Source: Pseudopontixanthobacter vadosimaris (GTDB lineage: Bacteria; Pseudomonadota; Alphaproteobacteria; Sphingomonadales; Sphingomonadaceae). From it: a stretch of 64,000 nucleotides of DNA. Of the stretch, positions 52,698-61,800 are shown in pieces. A program made the position numbers and the translations under genes. The DNA lies in NCBI RefSeq assembly GCF_012979275.1, contig NZ_JABASZ010000014.1:310001-374000 (forward strand). Reading direction: 5' to 3'. The notes beneath the pieces were generated by a model that did no database searches, was not told the origin of the DNA, and saw nothing but the letters and a program-made list of their open reading frames with translations. The stretch's first letter is position 1. The number at the start of each line of letters is the position of its first letter.

Positions 52698-53627
52698 TCA
52701 GGCTGCATCAGCGAGATCGATGTCGGCCTCGCTATCGCAGGATTGGTGACCCCCAAGCTCGAGCAACAGGCTTGCCGCTTCCTCGGCCTTGGCCGCAGCG
52801 GTCAAGATCGCGCGCTCGTCCGATTTGAGGATCTTGAGCCAAGACGCGATGTAGCTGGCGTGATGGTCGAGATGGGTAACAGGAAGACCCAGTTCTGCCC
52901 CGAGAATGGCCGAGGAAAGTTCGGCGATCAGTTCCTCGGCGGCATAGGCGTCGCTGCCGAAGCGGTTCTTGAGATCGCGGTCGAGCCGCGAAGAGTGACC
53001 CGTCCAGTGCGAAAGCTCGTGTGCGAGCGTCGCATAGTATTGGTCGTAGGCTTCGAAGAGTTCGGCTGGCGGCATGGTGACCCGGTCGCGCAACGGCTCA
53101 TAGTAAGCCTGCGCGCCATGGTGGCGCAGGTCTGCGCCGACATGAGCAAAGAAGGTATCAAGGCGATCTTCTCGTCCATAGGGCTCCAGCGCGGCAACCA
53201 GTGGCTCTGGATGGTAGAAGTCGGGGAGGCCGTCGCACTGGTCGGCATTGAACACGGCATAGGCCTTGAGCACGCGCCGGTTCTCGGTGTCAGCTTCGCC
53301 TTCGGCGCTCTCGACCTCCTTGGTGTAGCTCTTGTAAAAGATTGCGATGGTCGACTTTTCGCCCTTGCGGACCTGTCCGCCGAGCTGCTGGCACTGGCGG
53401 TAGGTCATCCAGTAGGGCGAGGCGTAGCCACAGCCATCGGCCACCGTCCACAACCAGAAGGTGTTCATCCCGCGATAGGGGGTCCCGCAGGAGCGTAAGG
53501 GCCGCGAAACCGGTACGCCACGCCACGGCTTGACCCAGGGCTTTGTGCCTTGCTCGAGCTTTTCGATGATGGCAGCGGTAATGCGCTGGGCTGGCGAAGT
53601 CGAAGCACTGCGGCGATACTTGGTCAT
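52698..53627 (-). CDS. ardC: ArdC-like antirestriction protein
   Basis: 309 residues from M-T-K-Y-R-R. The N-terminal ssDNA-binding domain contains W-V-K-P-W-R-G ... P-Y-R-G-M-N-T-F-W-L-W, the ArdC signature. The C-terminal zincin-like domain has H-E-L-S-H (203-207) followed by W-T-G-H-S-S-R-L-D-R. ArdC protects incoming ssDNA plasmids from host restriction and binds ssDNA. The leader contains a CCGGGA / TCCCGG hairpin just before CAGGAG. It fits beside genes for early establishment. On this element it coexists with an active-looking restriction enzyme at 33-37 kb. Confidence 0.88.
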   Translation of the reverse strand: MTKYRRSASTSPAQRITAAIIEKLEQGTKPWVKPWRGVPVSRPLRSCGTPYRGMNTFWLWTVADGCGYASPYWMTYRQCQQLGGQVRKGEKSTIAIFYKSYTKEVESAEGEADTENRRVLKAYAVFNADQCDGLPDFYHPEPLVAALEPYGREDRLDTFFAHVGADLRHHGAQAYYEPLRDRVTMPPAELFEAYDQYYATLAHELSHWTGHSSRLDRDLKNRFGSDAYAAEELIAELSSAILGAELGLPVTHLDHHASYIASWLKILKSDERAILTAAAKAEEAASLLLELGGHQSCDSEADIDLADAA

Positions 53628-53848
53628 GGGAGTTCTCCTGATGGCCGGGACGGACATATCCCGGCTCAGGATGAGCAAAGCTGCCTCCTCTCTCCTTCAA
53701 TGATGACCGTTATGCGCCCCAATTCTGGTCGTAGGCCGCACATTGCAAGGTGCCCGAAAGCGGACCGCTTGCTTTTCTGATCCGGCAGGCTGCGCCAATT
53801 TTGAGTGCTGGGTGGAAACCCGTTGGTCTGTAGCTTGAATTCGCTGGG

Positions 53849-54244
53849 CTAGCCTTCGCCCGCGAGGCTTTCCAATACCGGGCACCGATCATTGCTCGTG
53901 GTGCCACATTGCTCGATCAGTTTAGCGAGAGCGTTCTCCATACGCTCAAGGTCGGCCCGCTTCGCACGGATGTTTGCGAGGTGCTGTTCGGCGATCGATT
54001 GCACCTCATCGCAACGCACTTCCTGACCTGGCGTTAAGTCAAGCAATGCCCGCACCTCTTCGAGGGAAAATCCGAGTTCGCGCGCGCGCCGAATGAAGCG
54101 GAGGCGCTCCGTGTCGTGAGGACCATAGTCGCGGTAGGCGCCCCTTCTCGGCGGAGCATCGATAACGCCTATCCGTTCGTAATACCGGATTGTCTCGATG
54201 TTACACCCGGTCCGCTTCGCCACTTCGCCAATTTTCAAAGCCAA
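53849..54244 (-). CDS. merR: MerR-family metal-responsive regulator
   Basis: 131 residues. N-terminal winged HTH (G-E-V-A-K-R-T-G-C-N-I-E-T-I-R-Y-Y-E-R), long dimerisation helix, and metal-binding Cys78, Cys113 and Cys121, corresponding to the three Hg(II) ligands of Tn501 MerR (82, 117, 126). The spacing between the last two is one shorter than in Tn501. Divergent from the transport/reductase operon, whose promoter lies in the 69-bp gap. Mercury is the best guess; Zn/Cd/Pb responsiveness is possible. Confidence 0.82.
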   Translation of the reverse strand: MALKIGEVAKRTGCNIETIRYYERIGVIDAPPRRGAYRDYGPHDTERLRFIRRARELGFSLEEVRALLDLTPGQEVRCDEVQSIAEQHLANIRAKRADLERMENALAKLIEQCGTTSNDRCPVLESLAGEG

Positions 54245-54248
54245 CCTC

Positions 54249-54279
54249 TTGAGTCTGTAGTTGCTACAGACTGTAAATA
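54249..54279 (+). promoter_or_regulatory. MerR-type promoter with 19-bp spacer and operator palindrome
   Basis: The -35 TTGAGT (54249-54254) and -10 TAAATA (54274-54279) are separated by 19 bp, the overlong spacer that MerR proteins remodel. A perfect palindrome AGTCTGTAG-TTG-CTACAGACT (54252-54272) fills the spacer. It drives the operon at 54314; the divergent merR promoter should overlap it. Confidence 0.82.
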
Positions 54280-54313
54280 GGTGTGCGAATCGAGGTTTGC
54301 AAAAGGACGATCG

Positions 54314-54661
54314 ATGCGCGGCATCAGCACATGGTGGAACGGATTGGCGACGGGCGGAGGTATCTTTGCAGCCTTCGGGGCAGCTGCATGCTGTGCACTG
54401 CCCTTGATGCTCGCGTCGGTGGGTGTGGGCTCGGCGTGGCTTGGCAGCATCTCGCCGGTCCTGGCCCCCTATCGCGTCCCGTTGCTGACCCTGGCGTCGG
54501 CTCTTCTTCTCGCTGCGACCCTCCGTTTGCTCTGGCAGTTTCGGCAGGCACGAACATGCCCGGCGGACAGTGCATGCGGATCATCGACTTATCGAGCGCT
54601 GACCGCCATAGGAATTGCCATCGGTGCGGCGCTGCTGACAGGTGCCTTCCTCTATGGCTGA
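54314..54661 (+). CDS. merT: MerT-like mercuric ion transport protein
   Basis: 115 residues. Three hydrophobic segments; the first contains the essential Cys pair in A-A-C-C-A-L-P-L-M-L-A-S-V-G-V-G. A second cysteine pair follows (T-C-P-A-D-S-A-C) in the loop between helices 2 and 3. MerT moves Hg(II) inward to the reductase. AAAGGA precedes the ATG; a GTG at 54281 in frame is rejected. It overlaps the next gene by 8 bp. No merP gene is present. Confidence 0.85.
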   Translation: MRGISTWWNGLATGGGIFAAFGAAACCALPLMLASVGVGSAWLGSISPVLAPYRVPLLTLASALLLAATLRLLWQFRQARTCPADSACGSSTYRALTAIGIAIGAALLTGAFLYG

Positions 54662-54866
54662 TCCGATCCTGATCTCGCGCTTGCGCTGTCCCGAATGCGG
54701 TCATGAGGAGGACATGGAAATGCCGACCAACGCTTGCCTGTTCTTCCATAACTGCGCGGGTTGCGGCGTTCGCCTTCAGCCGCTCCAAGGCGATTGCTGC
54801 GTGTTTTGCTCGTACGGCACCGTTCCCTGCCCCCCAATACAGGAAGGGGATTGCTGCCATGGCTGA
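54654..54866 (+). CDS. Cys-rich GDCC-x2-CSYG protein of the mercury operon
   Basis: 70 residues with nine or more cysteines: R-C-P-E-C-G near the start, N-C-A-G-C-G in the middle, the block G-D-C-C-V-F-C-S-Y-G and terminal D-C-C-H-G. I recognise the G-D-C-C-x-x-C-S-Y-G protein as a regular companion of MerT and reductase genes. It is presumably a cytoplasmic thiol carrier that hands Hg(II) from MerT to the reductase (inference). It starts within merT (ATGGCTGA overlap) and overlaps the reductase by the same eight bases. Confidence 0.72.
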   Translation: MADPILISRLRCPECGHEEDMEMPTNACLFFHNCAGCGVRLQPLQGDCCVFCSYGTVPCPPIQEGDCCHG

Positions 54867-56190
54867 GGCTTTCGATTTCGTCGCCATCGGATCGGGAACT
54901 GCTGCGCAGGTCGCGGTCCACCAGATGGCCAACGCCGGGAAGCGCTGCGCGGTTATCGATTATCGGCCTTACGGTGGCACATGTGCGCTTCGAGGGTGCG
55001 ACCCGAAAAAGATGATGGTGAGCGGAGAGGAAGCGCTCGCGGCATACAGGCGAATGAAGGGGAAGGGCATCAAGGGCTCGGTTTCAATTGATTGGGCCGA
55101 CCTCCAGGCATTCAAGCGCAGCTTTACCGACCCCGTCCCTGAAAAGCAGGAAGCTCGCTACGAGCGTAAGGGCGTCGCGACTTTTCACGGCGCGGCACGC
55201 TTTGCTGGCCCCGACAGGATCGTGATAGGCGACCGGGAACTGAGTTTCTCGCACGCTCTTATCGCAACGGGAGCAGAGCCTCGACCGCTTGGGATCGAAG
55301 GTGAGGAATTGCTGATTCACAGCGATGCATTCCTAGAACTCAAAACCCTTCCAGATCGGATCGTATTCGTCGGCGGCGGATACATTGCCGCAGAATTTGC
55401 CCACCTCGCCGCGCGCGCCGGTGCAAAGGTCACAATCTTCCAACGAGGCCGCATTCTGAAAGCCTTCGACCCTGACACGGTCGATTGGCTCATGCCAAGT
55501 TTCGATGATCTCGGCATCGAAATTGTGGACGCTGAAGTGGACCGCGTAACGAAGAAAGGCAGCGTGCTGACCGTCCATGCTGGCGACCGCAGGATCGAAG
55601 GGAGCCTGGTGGTGCACGCTGCCGGAAGAATCCCTGCGATCGGCTCGCTCGATCTGGAGGCGGGAGACGTCGCCTGTGACGCGGGTCGCTTGGCACTTAC
55701 CGCCCAGCTACGGAGCCAAAGTAACCCCAAGGTCTTCGCGGCAGGTGACGCTGCTGCAAATGGCCCGCCACTGACTCCAGTCTCCAGTAACGATGCCAAG
55801 GTCGTGGTAGAAAACATACTCGATGATACCGGTCGAACTCCGAACTATCGAGGGGTGCCAAGTGCACTTTTCACGGAGCCGCCGGCGGCCAGGGTCGGAA
55901 TGCTGGAAAGCGAGGCGCGTGAGGCAGGGCTGGATTTCACGGTGCATGCTGGCTCGCACCCTGGTTGGTTCTCGGCGAGGCGGCTGAACGAAGAGATCTA
56001 CGGCCACAAGCTGCTGGTCGAGAACGGAACGGGACGCATCCTTGGAGCCCACTTGGTCGGCCCTGACGCCGACGAGCTCGTCAATATCTTCGGCTTGGCC
56101 ATGCGCCATGGGCTAAACGCGGACGACATCAAATCTACCATGTTCGCTTATCCGACGGCGGCCTCCGATGCAGGGTATATGTTGGGATGA
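54859..56190 (+). CDS. FAD-dependent pyridine nucleotide-disulfide reductase (mercuric-reductase-like)
   Basis: 443 residues. FAD-binding G-S-G-T-A-A at the N-terminus, redox-active Cys42-x4-Cys47 in G-G-T-C-A-L-R-G-C-D-P-K-K, a second Rossmann motif G-G-G-Y-I-A-A-E-F and the late A-A-G-D-A-A. It is not a canonical MerA: there is no N-terminal heavy-metal domain and no C-terminal Cys-Cys pair (it ends S-D-A-G-Y-M-L-G). It may reduce Hg(II) supplied by the Cys-rich neighbour, or another disulfide/metal. Operon position makes mercury the best guess. Confidence 0.8.
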   Translation: MAEAFDFVAIGSGTAAQVAVHQMANAGKRCAVIDYRPYGGTCALRGCDPKKMMVSGEEALAAYRRMKGKGIKGSVSIDWADLQAFKRSFTDPVPEKQEARYERKGVATFHGAARFAGPDRIVIGDRELSFSHALIATGAEPRPLGIEGEELLIHSDAFLELKTLPDRIVFVGGGYIAAEFAHLAARAGAKVTIFQRGRILKAFDPDTVDWLMPSFDDLGIEIVDAEVDRVTKKGSVLTVHAGDRRIEGSLVVHAAGRIPAIGSLDLEAGDVACDAGRLALTAQLRSQSNPKVFAAGDAAANGPPLTPVSSNDAKVVVENILDDTGRTPNYRGVPSALFTEPPAARVGMLESEAREAGLDFTVHAGSHPGWFSARRLNEEIYGHKLLVENGTGRILGAHLVGPDADELVNIFGLAMRHGLNADDIKSTMFAYPTAASDAGYMLG

Positions 56191-56579
56191 GCAACGCGGA
56201 AGCCACCAACAAGCGTGACTTGGCCGCCAACCGTCTGCACCGTATCCTAATCTGGGGCGTGCCGTTTGCGGCGCTAATCGGCCTAAACTTTACCGCAGAA
56301 CTTCTGCAACCGAACGAGAGGGTGGAAATCGCGGCGGTGCTGTTCCTATGGATGGGGGCGGCGTGCTCGTTAAACGCTTTGCGTTGCCGTCGGCTTCACT
56401 GCATGATCGCAGGGCCAGCATTTCTGATTGGTGCTGCGCTTTTTGCCATGGTGGCATTCGGCTTGGCTGATTTCGGGAAACACGGTCCAAGCGTCATCAT
56501 CTGGGTCACGTTTGGGGTAGTTGCTGGCAGCTTTATCGCCGAACGGATAGCAGGGAAGTATTGGCGAAGACCGGCGTAA
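56187..56579 (+). CDS. Small multi-span membrane protein of the mercury operon
   Basis: 130 residues with about four hydrophobic segments (about 20-40, 45-62, 72-95 and 103-120) and Cys residues near 60, 67 and 72. It starts with ATGA overlap of the reductase stop. It does not match MerC, MerF or MerE by the cysteine pattern I know, though Cys-containing helices could carry metal. It is the last gene of the operon. Confidence 0.6.
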   Translation: MSNAEATNKRDLAANRLHRILIWGVPFAALIGLNFTAELLQPNERVEIAAVLFLWMGAACSLNALRCRRLHCMIAGPAFLIGAALFAMVAFGLADFGKHGPSVIIWVTFGVVAGSFIAERIAGKYWRRPA

Positions 56580-56748
56580 GCTCAGGTTTCTGTTCACAGC
56601 GAAATAGAAACGAGACCCTCTCCACCAAGAACCTTTTCAAAGCGAACACGAGCGGGTGGTCTCGATCAAGCAGACTGCCGTCTGCTTCTGCTGCGCAGTC
56701 GCCTGGGAGCGGACTGTTAGCAACCGGCCCAAAATTTGACATGGAAAA

Positions 56749-56778
56749 GGCGGCCCGTCCCGATTGGGACGGACCGCC
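56749..56778 (-). terminator. Hairpin terminator downstream of the ParB-like gene
   Basis: Arms 56749-56761 and 56766-56778 (GGCGG(c/a)CCGTCCC type, one mismatch) with loop GATT, 30 bp after the ParB-like stop. The minus strand continues into CCTTTTCC. It may also end the mercury operon. The design resembles the two ssb hairpins. Confidence 0.65.
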
Positions 56779-56808
56779 CGCCGAGTGACCTGGACCTGTC
56801 AGGAGGGG

Positions 56809-58782
56809 TCAGGCAGCCTGCTCGGCAATTTCGTCAGTTGCTTCCACGTTGGCCGCCTCGTCGCCTCCGTGGTCCGCCAGTTCGGCTTCTTCAGAACCGG
56901 CGAAACGCATTATAGGTGGAACCCAGGCCTGCGCCCGTTCCTTGACCTCGGGCTCGCCAATGAAGTTGCCGGAGAAGATGCGCTCGGCAGCGCTCGCCAG
57001 TTCGGCCTTCTTCGATGCGGCATAGCGACTGACGAGTTCGGGACCGCCGGCGCCATCGAGCGCTTCGAGCGTGCGAGCCTTGGCCACGCGGTCGAAGTAG
57101 TTGGCCGCCGTGGGACGCCACCAATGCGCGGTCTCGATTTCAAGTAACGAGCCAAGCGCCTCGTGCAGCGGCACCGAACGTTCGCCTTCGCACGCAAGGC
57201 TTGCAACTAGAGTGCGCGAGACGACATGGCCGAGCCAGGCCGAACGCGCCTCATCGGAAAGCGCCCGGAACCTCGCAAACCGCTTCACGTCGCATTCACC
57301 AGCACGCCAGCTTTCATCGAGCGACCCGGCAAACTCGGCCAGGGCAGCGCTCGCCGGCGCATCCTTGGCCTCAAACCCGGTGACCGGGCCGGAAGCGACA
57401 GAGCCGACCAGCGTCGACGCTTTCTTGGCGCGCCAGTCATGTCCATCGACATCGGCAAGCGTGAAGACCATGAAGTCGAGCGCCAGTGCCGGATCGTTGG
57501 CGAGATGGATCGCAAGGATGTCGCGGCGCTGCATGGCCAGTTCGTCGAGCAGGCGCTGGGACAGCGAGCTGCCCTTGGGCTTCGCCGCACCGCTCTCTTC
57601 AATGGCCTCGATCACGCCTTCGTCAGCGATGACTTCGGTCTCGGTGTAGAACTGCGGGACCAAGGTCGGCTCGCCATTGCGCGAGAGGACTAGGAAGGCA
57701 CCAGCCTCGGATTTCAGTTCGTCAGCGAGGACCGGCGGCCGGTCATTGAGCGCGCGCATGGCGCGGTCGATGACGACGAGTTCCTGTTCGGCCTTGGCGA
57801 CCTCGTCCTCGTCGCTGTCTTCGTCTTCGAGCACGGCGGCGACGCGGTCGTAGTCGGCCTCGAGCTCACCGAGCTCCTGCGCTTCCTGCTCGGTCATTGG
57901 CGCAGGCTCGCAGGGCAAGCGACCGAGACCTTCAACAAGGTCGTGGCTGACGTAGTTGCCAAGCGTCGGCCGGACCCAGGCAAGGCCAAATTCGAGCGCG
58001 GTCTTTTCTGCGGCTTCGTCCATGGCCTTGTGCGCGAGGTCTTCGAGCAGCGCGACATCGATCCAGCTCTCGCTGGCGTCATCGTCGAACAGTTCGCGCT
58101 CAATCCGGCCGCCTGCGGCGAGATAGGCATCGCGTCCGACAAGCACGGCCCGCGGATCGGAACCACGCACCGTGGCATCAAGCACCATGCGGCGGATCGT
58201 GTCAGGCGTGATCTGGTACCAGGCATCCTGCAGCTCGGCATAGACATGCGCCTGGCGCTCGACGTCGGAGATCGCGCCGTAGGCCTTGGCCATGTCGAGC
58301 GTGATCGTGCCTTCGGCGAGCGCTTCGAAGACGCAGGGTGCCAGACTTGCCAAACGCAGGCGCCCTTCGACGAACCGGACGGTGAGGCCGAAGCGTCGCG
58401 CTACGTCTTCCGTCGTAGCTCCTGCTTCGATGATGGAGGTGAAGGCCTGCGCCTCGTCGGCCGGGTTCATCGCGAGTCGCTGGAAGTTCTCGGCGAGGCT
58501 GGCTTCGCGCACTTCGCTTTCCTCGCCTTCGATCACGAGGCAGGTGACTTCGTGCGTGTCAGGCAAGGTGCCCTCTTCGGCCAGCGCCTGCAGTGCGGCG
58601 AGACGGCGACCGCCGGCCTCGACTTCGAATTTGCCGCGCTTTCCTTTGCGCACGACGAGGTTCTGCAGCAGGCCGCGCGCAGCAATGTCTGCCCGCAGCT
58701 GGAGGTCGGCCAGCACGTCGCTCGACTTGCGAACGTTGCGCGGGCTCGGGACGAGCTTCTTCAAGGGAATCGAATGGATCAT
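56809..58782 (-). CDS. parB: ParB/Spo0J-like nuclease-domain protein of mobile elements
   Basis: 657 residues from M-I-H-S-I-P-L-K-K. ParB N-terminal domain: P-S-P-R-N-V-R-K-S, G-L-L-Q-N-L-V-V, A-G-G-R-R-L-A-A-L, and A-S-L-A-E-N-F-Q-R. An HTH follows (A-R-R-F-G-L-T-V-R-F-V-E). The remaining ~450 residues are an acidic helical extension much longer than in chromosomal ParB (about 300). This large type is common on conjugative elements of alphaproteobacteria without a partner ParA, as here. It may bind DNA and CTP for partition or regulate transfer. CAGGAGAA precedes the ATG. Confidence 0.85.
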   Translation of the reverse strand: MIHSIPLKKLVPSPRNVRKSSDVLADLQLRADIAARGLLQNLVVRKGKRGKFEVEAGGRRLAALQALAEEGTLPDTHEVTCLVIEGEESEVREASLAENFQRLAMNPADEAQAFTSIIEAGATTEDVARRFGLTVRFVEGRLRLASLAPCVFEALAEGTITLDMAKAYGAISDVERQAHVYAELQDAWYQITPDTIRRMVLDATVRGSDPRAVLVGRDAYLAAGGRIERELFDDDASESWIDVALLEDLAHKAMDEAAEKTALEFGLAWVRPTLGNYVSHDLVEGLGRLPCEPAPMTEQEAQELGELEADYDRVAAVLEDEDSDEDEVAKAEQELVVIDRAMRALNDRPPVLADELKSEAGAFLVLSRNGEPTLVPQFYTETEVIADEGVIEAIEESGAAKPKGSSLSQRLLDELAMQRRDILAIHLANDPALALDFMVFTLADVDGHDWRAKKASTLVGSVASGPVTGFEAKDAPASAALAEFAGSLDESWRAGECDVKRFARFRALSDEARSAWLGHVVSRTLVASLACEGERSVPLHEALGSLLEIETAHWWRPTAANYFDRVAKARTLEALDGAGGPELVSRYAASKKAELASAAERIFSGNFIGEPEVKERAQAWVPPIMRFAGSEEAELADHGGDEAANVEATDEIAEQAA

Positions 58783-58886
58783 GGGTGTTCTCCTGATGGA
58801 ATGAAGGCGCAGGTGAGGATCACGAGGCCCACAAGCCCAAAGGGCTCCCTCCACTCTCATTCTGAGATTGGGGTCTGCCCTAAGGA

Positions 58887-61800
58887 TCAGGCGGCAAGCG
58901 CGGGGAGGACCGACGAGGCTCTCGACACCGGGACGAACAGCCGCGTGCGGTAGCGGATGATCTCGGTGAAGCAGCCCTTGTTCTTGTACCAGTCGAGCCG
59001 ATCGGGGGAGAAGCCGATCAGTTCAAGGCGCTGTTCGCCGCCGACCAGCGAGCGTTTCACGGTGAGTGGATCATGGCTAGCAAGGCCCAGCGGTTTGCCG
59101 CTGGCAATCACAAGCGCGCCGATCTGTTCTGCCGATGGTCCGGTAACCCCGGATAGACCAAAGGTATCGGCGATCGCAGCGAGATCGATATCGAGCACTT
59201 CGCGACCGATGATCGACTGACCATCTTCGGCAACGAGCCGGGTGACCCGAACATGATCGCCTGGGAGGCGCTTCCAGACCGGAAGCAGAAGTCCGGTAGC
59301 GAAATGGACTCGCTCAGTGACCGGTGATTTGGCCGCCTCTTCTTCCTCGGCCCGCCAGGCGCTGGTGAACGCAGAGACGCCAATTTCCTCCCAGTGGCTC
59401 TCAGCGAGTGCCTCAAGGGTCCAGTTCGCGGACTTGAGCGGGCGCAGCAGGCGCCTGCGTTCAATCACGGCCCCGTCGTCGGCGATGAGGCGACGGGCTG
59501 GAACCGACAGCGCGACCTTGCCTGACCGCATATTGCGCATCGGGATCGCGTGCCGGCTGCCGATCTCGTGCATCCGCACCAGGCGCTGCAATTGCAGAGG
59601 CCGAAGGTGCCTCGTCACTTCGAGCGAGACGAGGCGGGTCTCGGCTCGGGTCACGGGATCGGTGCGCAGGAGTTCATCTGCCAGGACCGTAAAATGATCG
59701 ACCCTCACGGTTTCCAGTCCCTGGTCGAGCGTTCCGGCCTCGCGCGCAGCTTCGATCCGCGCTTCGACAAGTCCGAGATACTCCTCGAAGATCGCGTTCT
59801 GGAGCGCGATCGGCAGCGCAAGAATGCGGTTGAGCCAGCGTTGGATCGTGGGGAGATTGTCGGTCAGTCCACCATCTGGACTTTCGAGCCGGAGGCCCGT
59901 TCGCTCGACGAAGTTGCCGAATGTGGTGGCTTCGAGCCTGCCGTCATAAAGCAGCTGGAACCATCGGGTGAGCGCGTCGCGCGCATAGTCGCTTTCGAGA
60001 TTGTCTGCCGGGTCGAACAGGTTTTGTCCGCCGGTCTGGCGCTGGCCGCGCGTCAGCGCGCCTAATGCGTCGAGCCTTCGCGCAATGGTCGATATGAACC
60101 GGCGCTCGCCCTTCACGTCGGTGGTTACCGGCCGGAACAGCGGAGCCGAGGCCTGGTTGGTGCGGTTGGTACGACCGAGACCCTGGATAGCGTTGTCGGC
60201 GCGCCAGCCCGGCTCGAGCAGGAAATGGACCCGGCGTTGCTGGTTCCGGCAGCCGAGGTCGGCATGGTAGGAACGCCCCGTACCGCCCGCATCCGAGAAG
60301 ACCAGGATGCGCTTGGTCCCTTCCATGAAGCTTTGGGCTTCGGCGACATTGGCGCTGGGGCTACGCCGTTCGAGGCGCTGCTCACCATCGCGGCCCAGGA
60401 CAAGCCTGCGGGTCCGGCCCGTGACTTCGGCCACGGCGTCGGTTCCGAAATGTTCGATAATCGCATCGAGCGCAGTGGCGATGGGCGGCAGTGCGCAAAG
60501 CTGTTCGATCAGCGCATCGCGCGCAGCAATTGCGCGCGGGCAGAAAACGGGATTGCCCTCTCCGTCGCTCATCGCCTCGGAGCGAAGATTGCCGTCCTCG
60601 TCGGCGAAGACCTCCATCAATCGTATCGGGAAGCTCTTCGTAAGGTAGTCGATGACGTATTCACGCGGGGACAGATCGATATCGAGAGCTTCGCGTTCTT
60701 CCACGGTAAGGTCGGCAAGGCGCCGGTCGAGCATGGCCTCGGCGGTCGAGACCAGCTGCACGACAACCGAATGCTCTTCGCCAAGCGCTACTTCCATCGC
60801 GGGGATCAGGCTCGGCAATTTCATCGAAAGCAGGAGCTGGGCAAAGAAGCGCTGCTTGGTGCCTTCAAAGATCGATAGCGCCGCAGTCTTGGCATTGCGG
60901 TTGAGCGTGTCGCCGCTGTCCTCGTCGACCACGCGGGTTGCTTCGAGCGCCGCTTCGAGGTTGCGGTGGATGATCGCCCATGCCTCCGCATAGGCATCGT
61001 AGATCCGTACCTGTGCTTCGGTCAGGCTATGTTCGAGGATGTCGTACTCGACCCCGGCGAAGGACAGCGCACGGGCAAGATAGAGGCCCTGGGCCTTGAG
61101 ATCACGGGCGACGAGCTCCATCGCCGCGCCGCCGCCAGCGCGGATCTCGGTCATGAATGCCTCGTGGGTCGGAAAAGCGGTCTCGGGTCCCCAAAGGCCG
61201 AGGCGGGAAGTGTAACCGAGGTTGGCAATATCCGAAGCGCCAGTGGCAGAAGCATAGAGCACGCGGGCGCGCGGGAGATGGTTCTGCAGCCTGAGGCCCG
61301 CCATCCCTTGTTCGGAGCCCTTGGCCTTGCCGCGGATTGAAGATCCCCCGAGCGCATTAGCCATCGCATGGGCTTCGTCGAAAGCGATCACGCCGTCGAA
61401 ATCCTCGCCCGCCCAGGCAAGGATCTGGTCGAGCCGCGTATCCTCGGCGCGGCCCGAGCGCAGCGTCGGATAGGTGACGAAGAGAATGCCTTCGGATATC
61501 GTTACGGGCTGGCCGAGTTTCCAGCGCGAGAGCGGCTGGAGATCGAGCGGCAGCCCGCCCAGCGCTTCCCAGTCGCGGCGTGCATCTTCAAGGAGCGCCT
61601 CGTTCTTGGTGATCCAGACATGTCGGCGCTCGCCTGCGAGCCAGCGATCCATGATGACCGCGGCGATCTGCCGTCCTTTGCCCGCTCCGGTTCCGTCGCC
61701 GAGGAAGAAGCCTTGACGGTAGGAGTGTCCGTCCTCGGAGAGTTCCAGCGAGGTGCCTTCCTGGCTCACCTTGAACTGACCCGGAAGATCGCGCGCAAAT

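Noticed and set aside
54859-56190. Calling this gene canonical merA
   Set aside because: It lacks the heavy-metal domain and C-terminal Cys-Cys pair; described as mercuric-reductase-like only.
57943-58953. 336-codon frame antisense to the ParB-like gene
   Set aside because: Shadow with no motif or ribosome-binding site.
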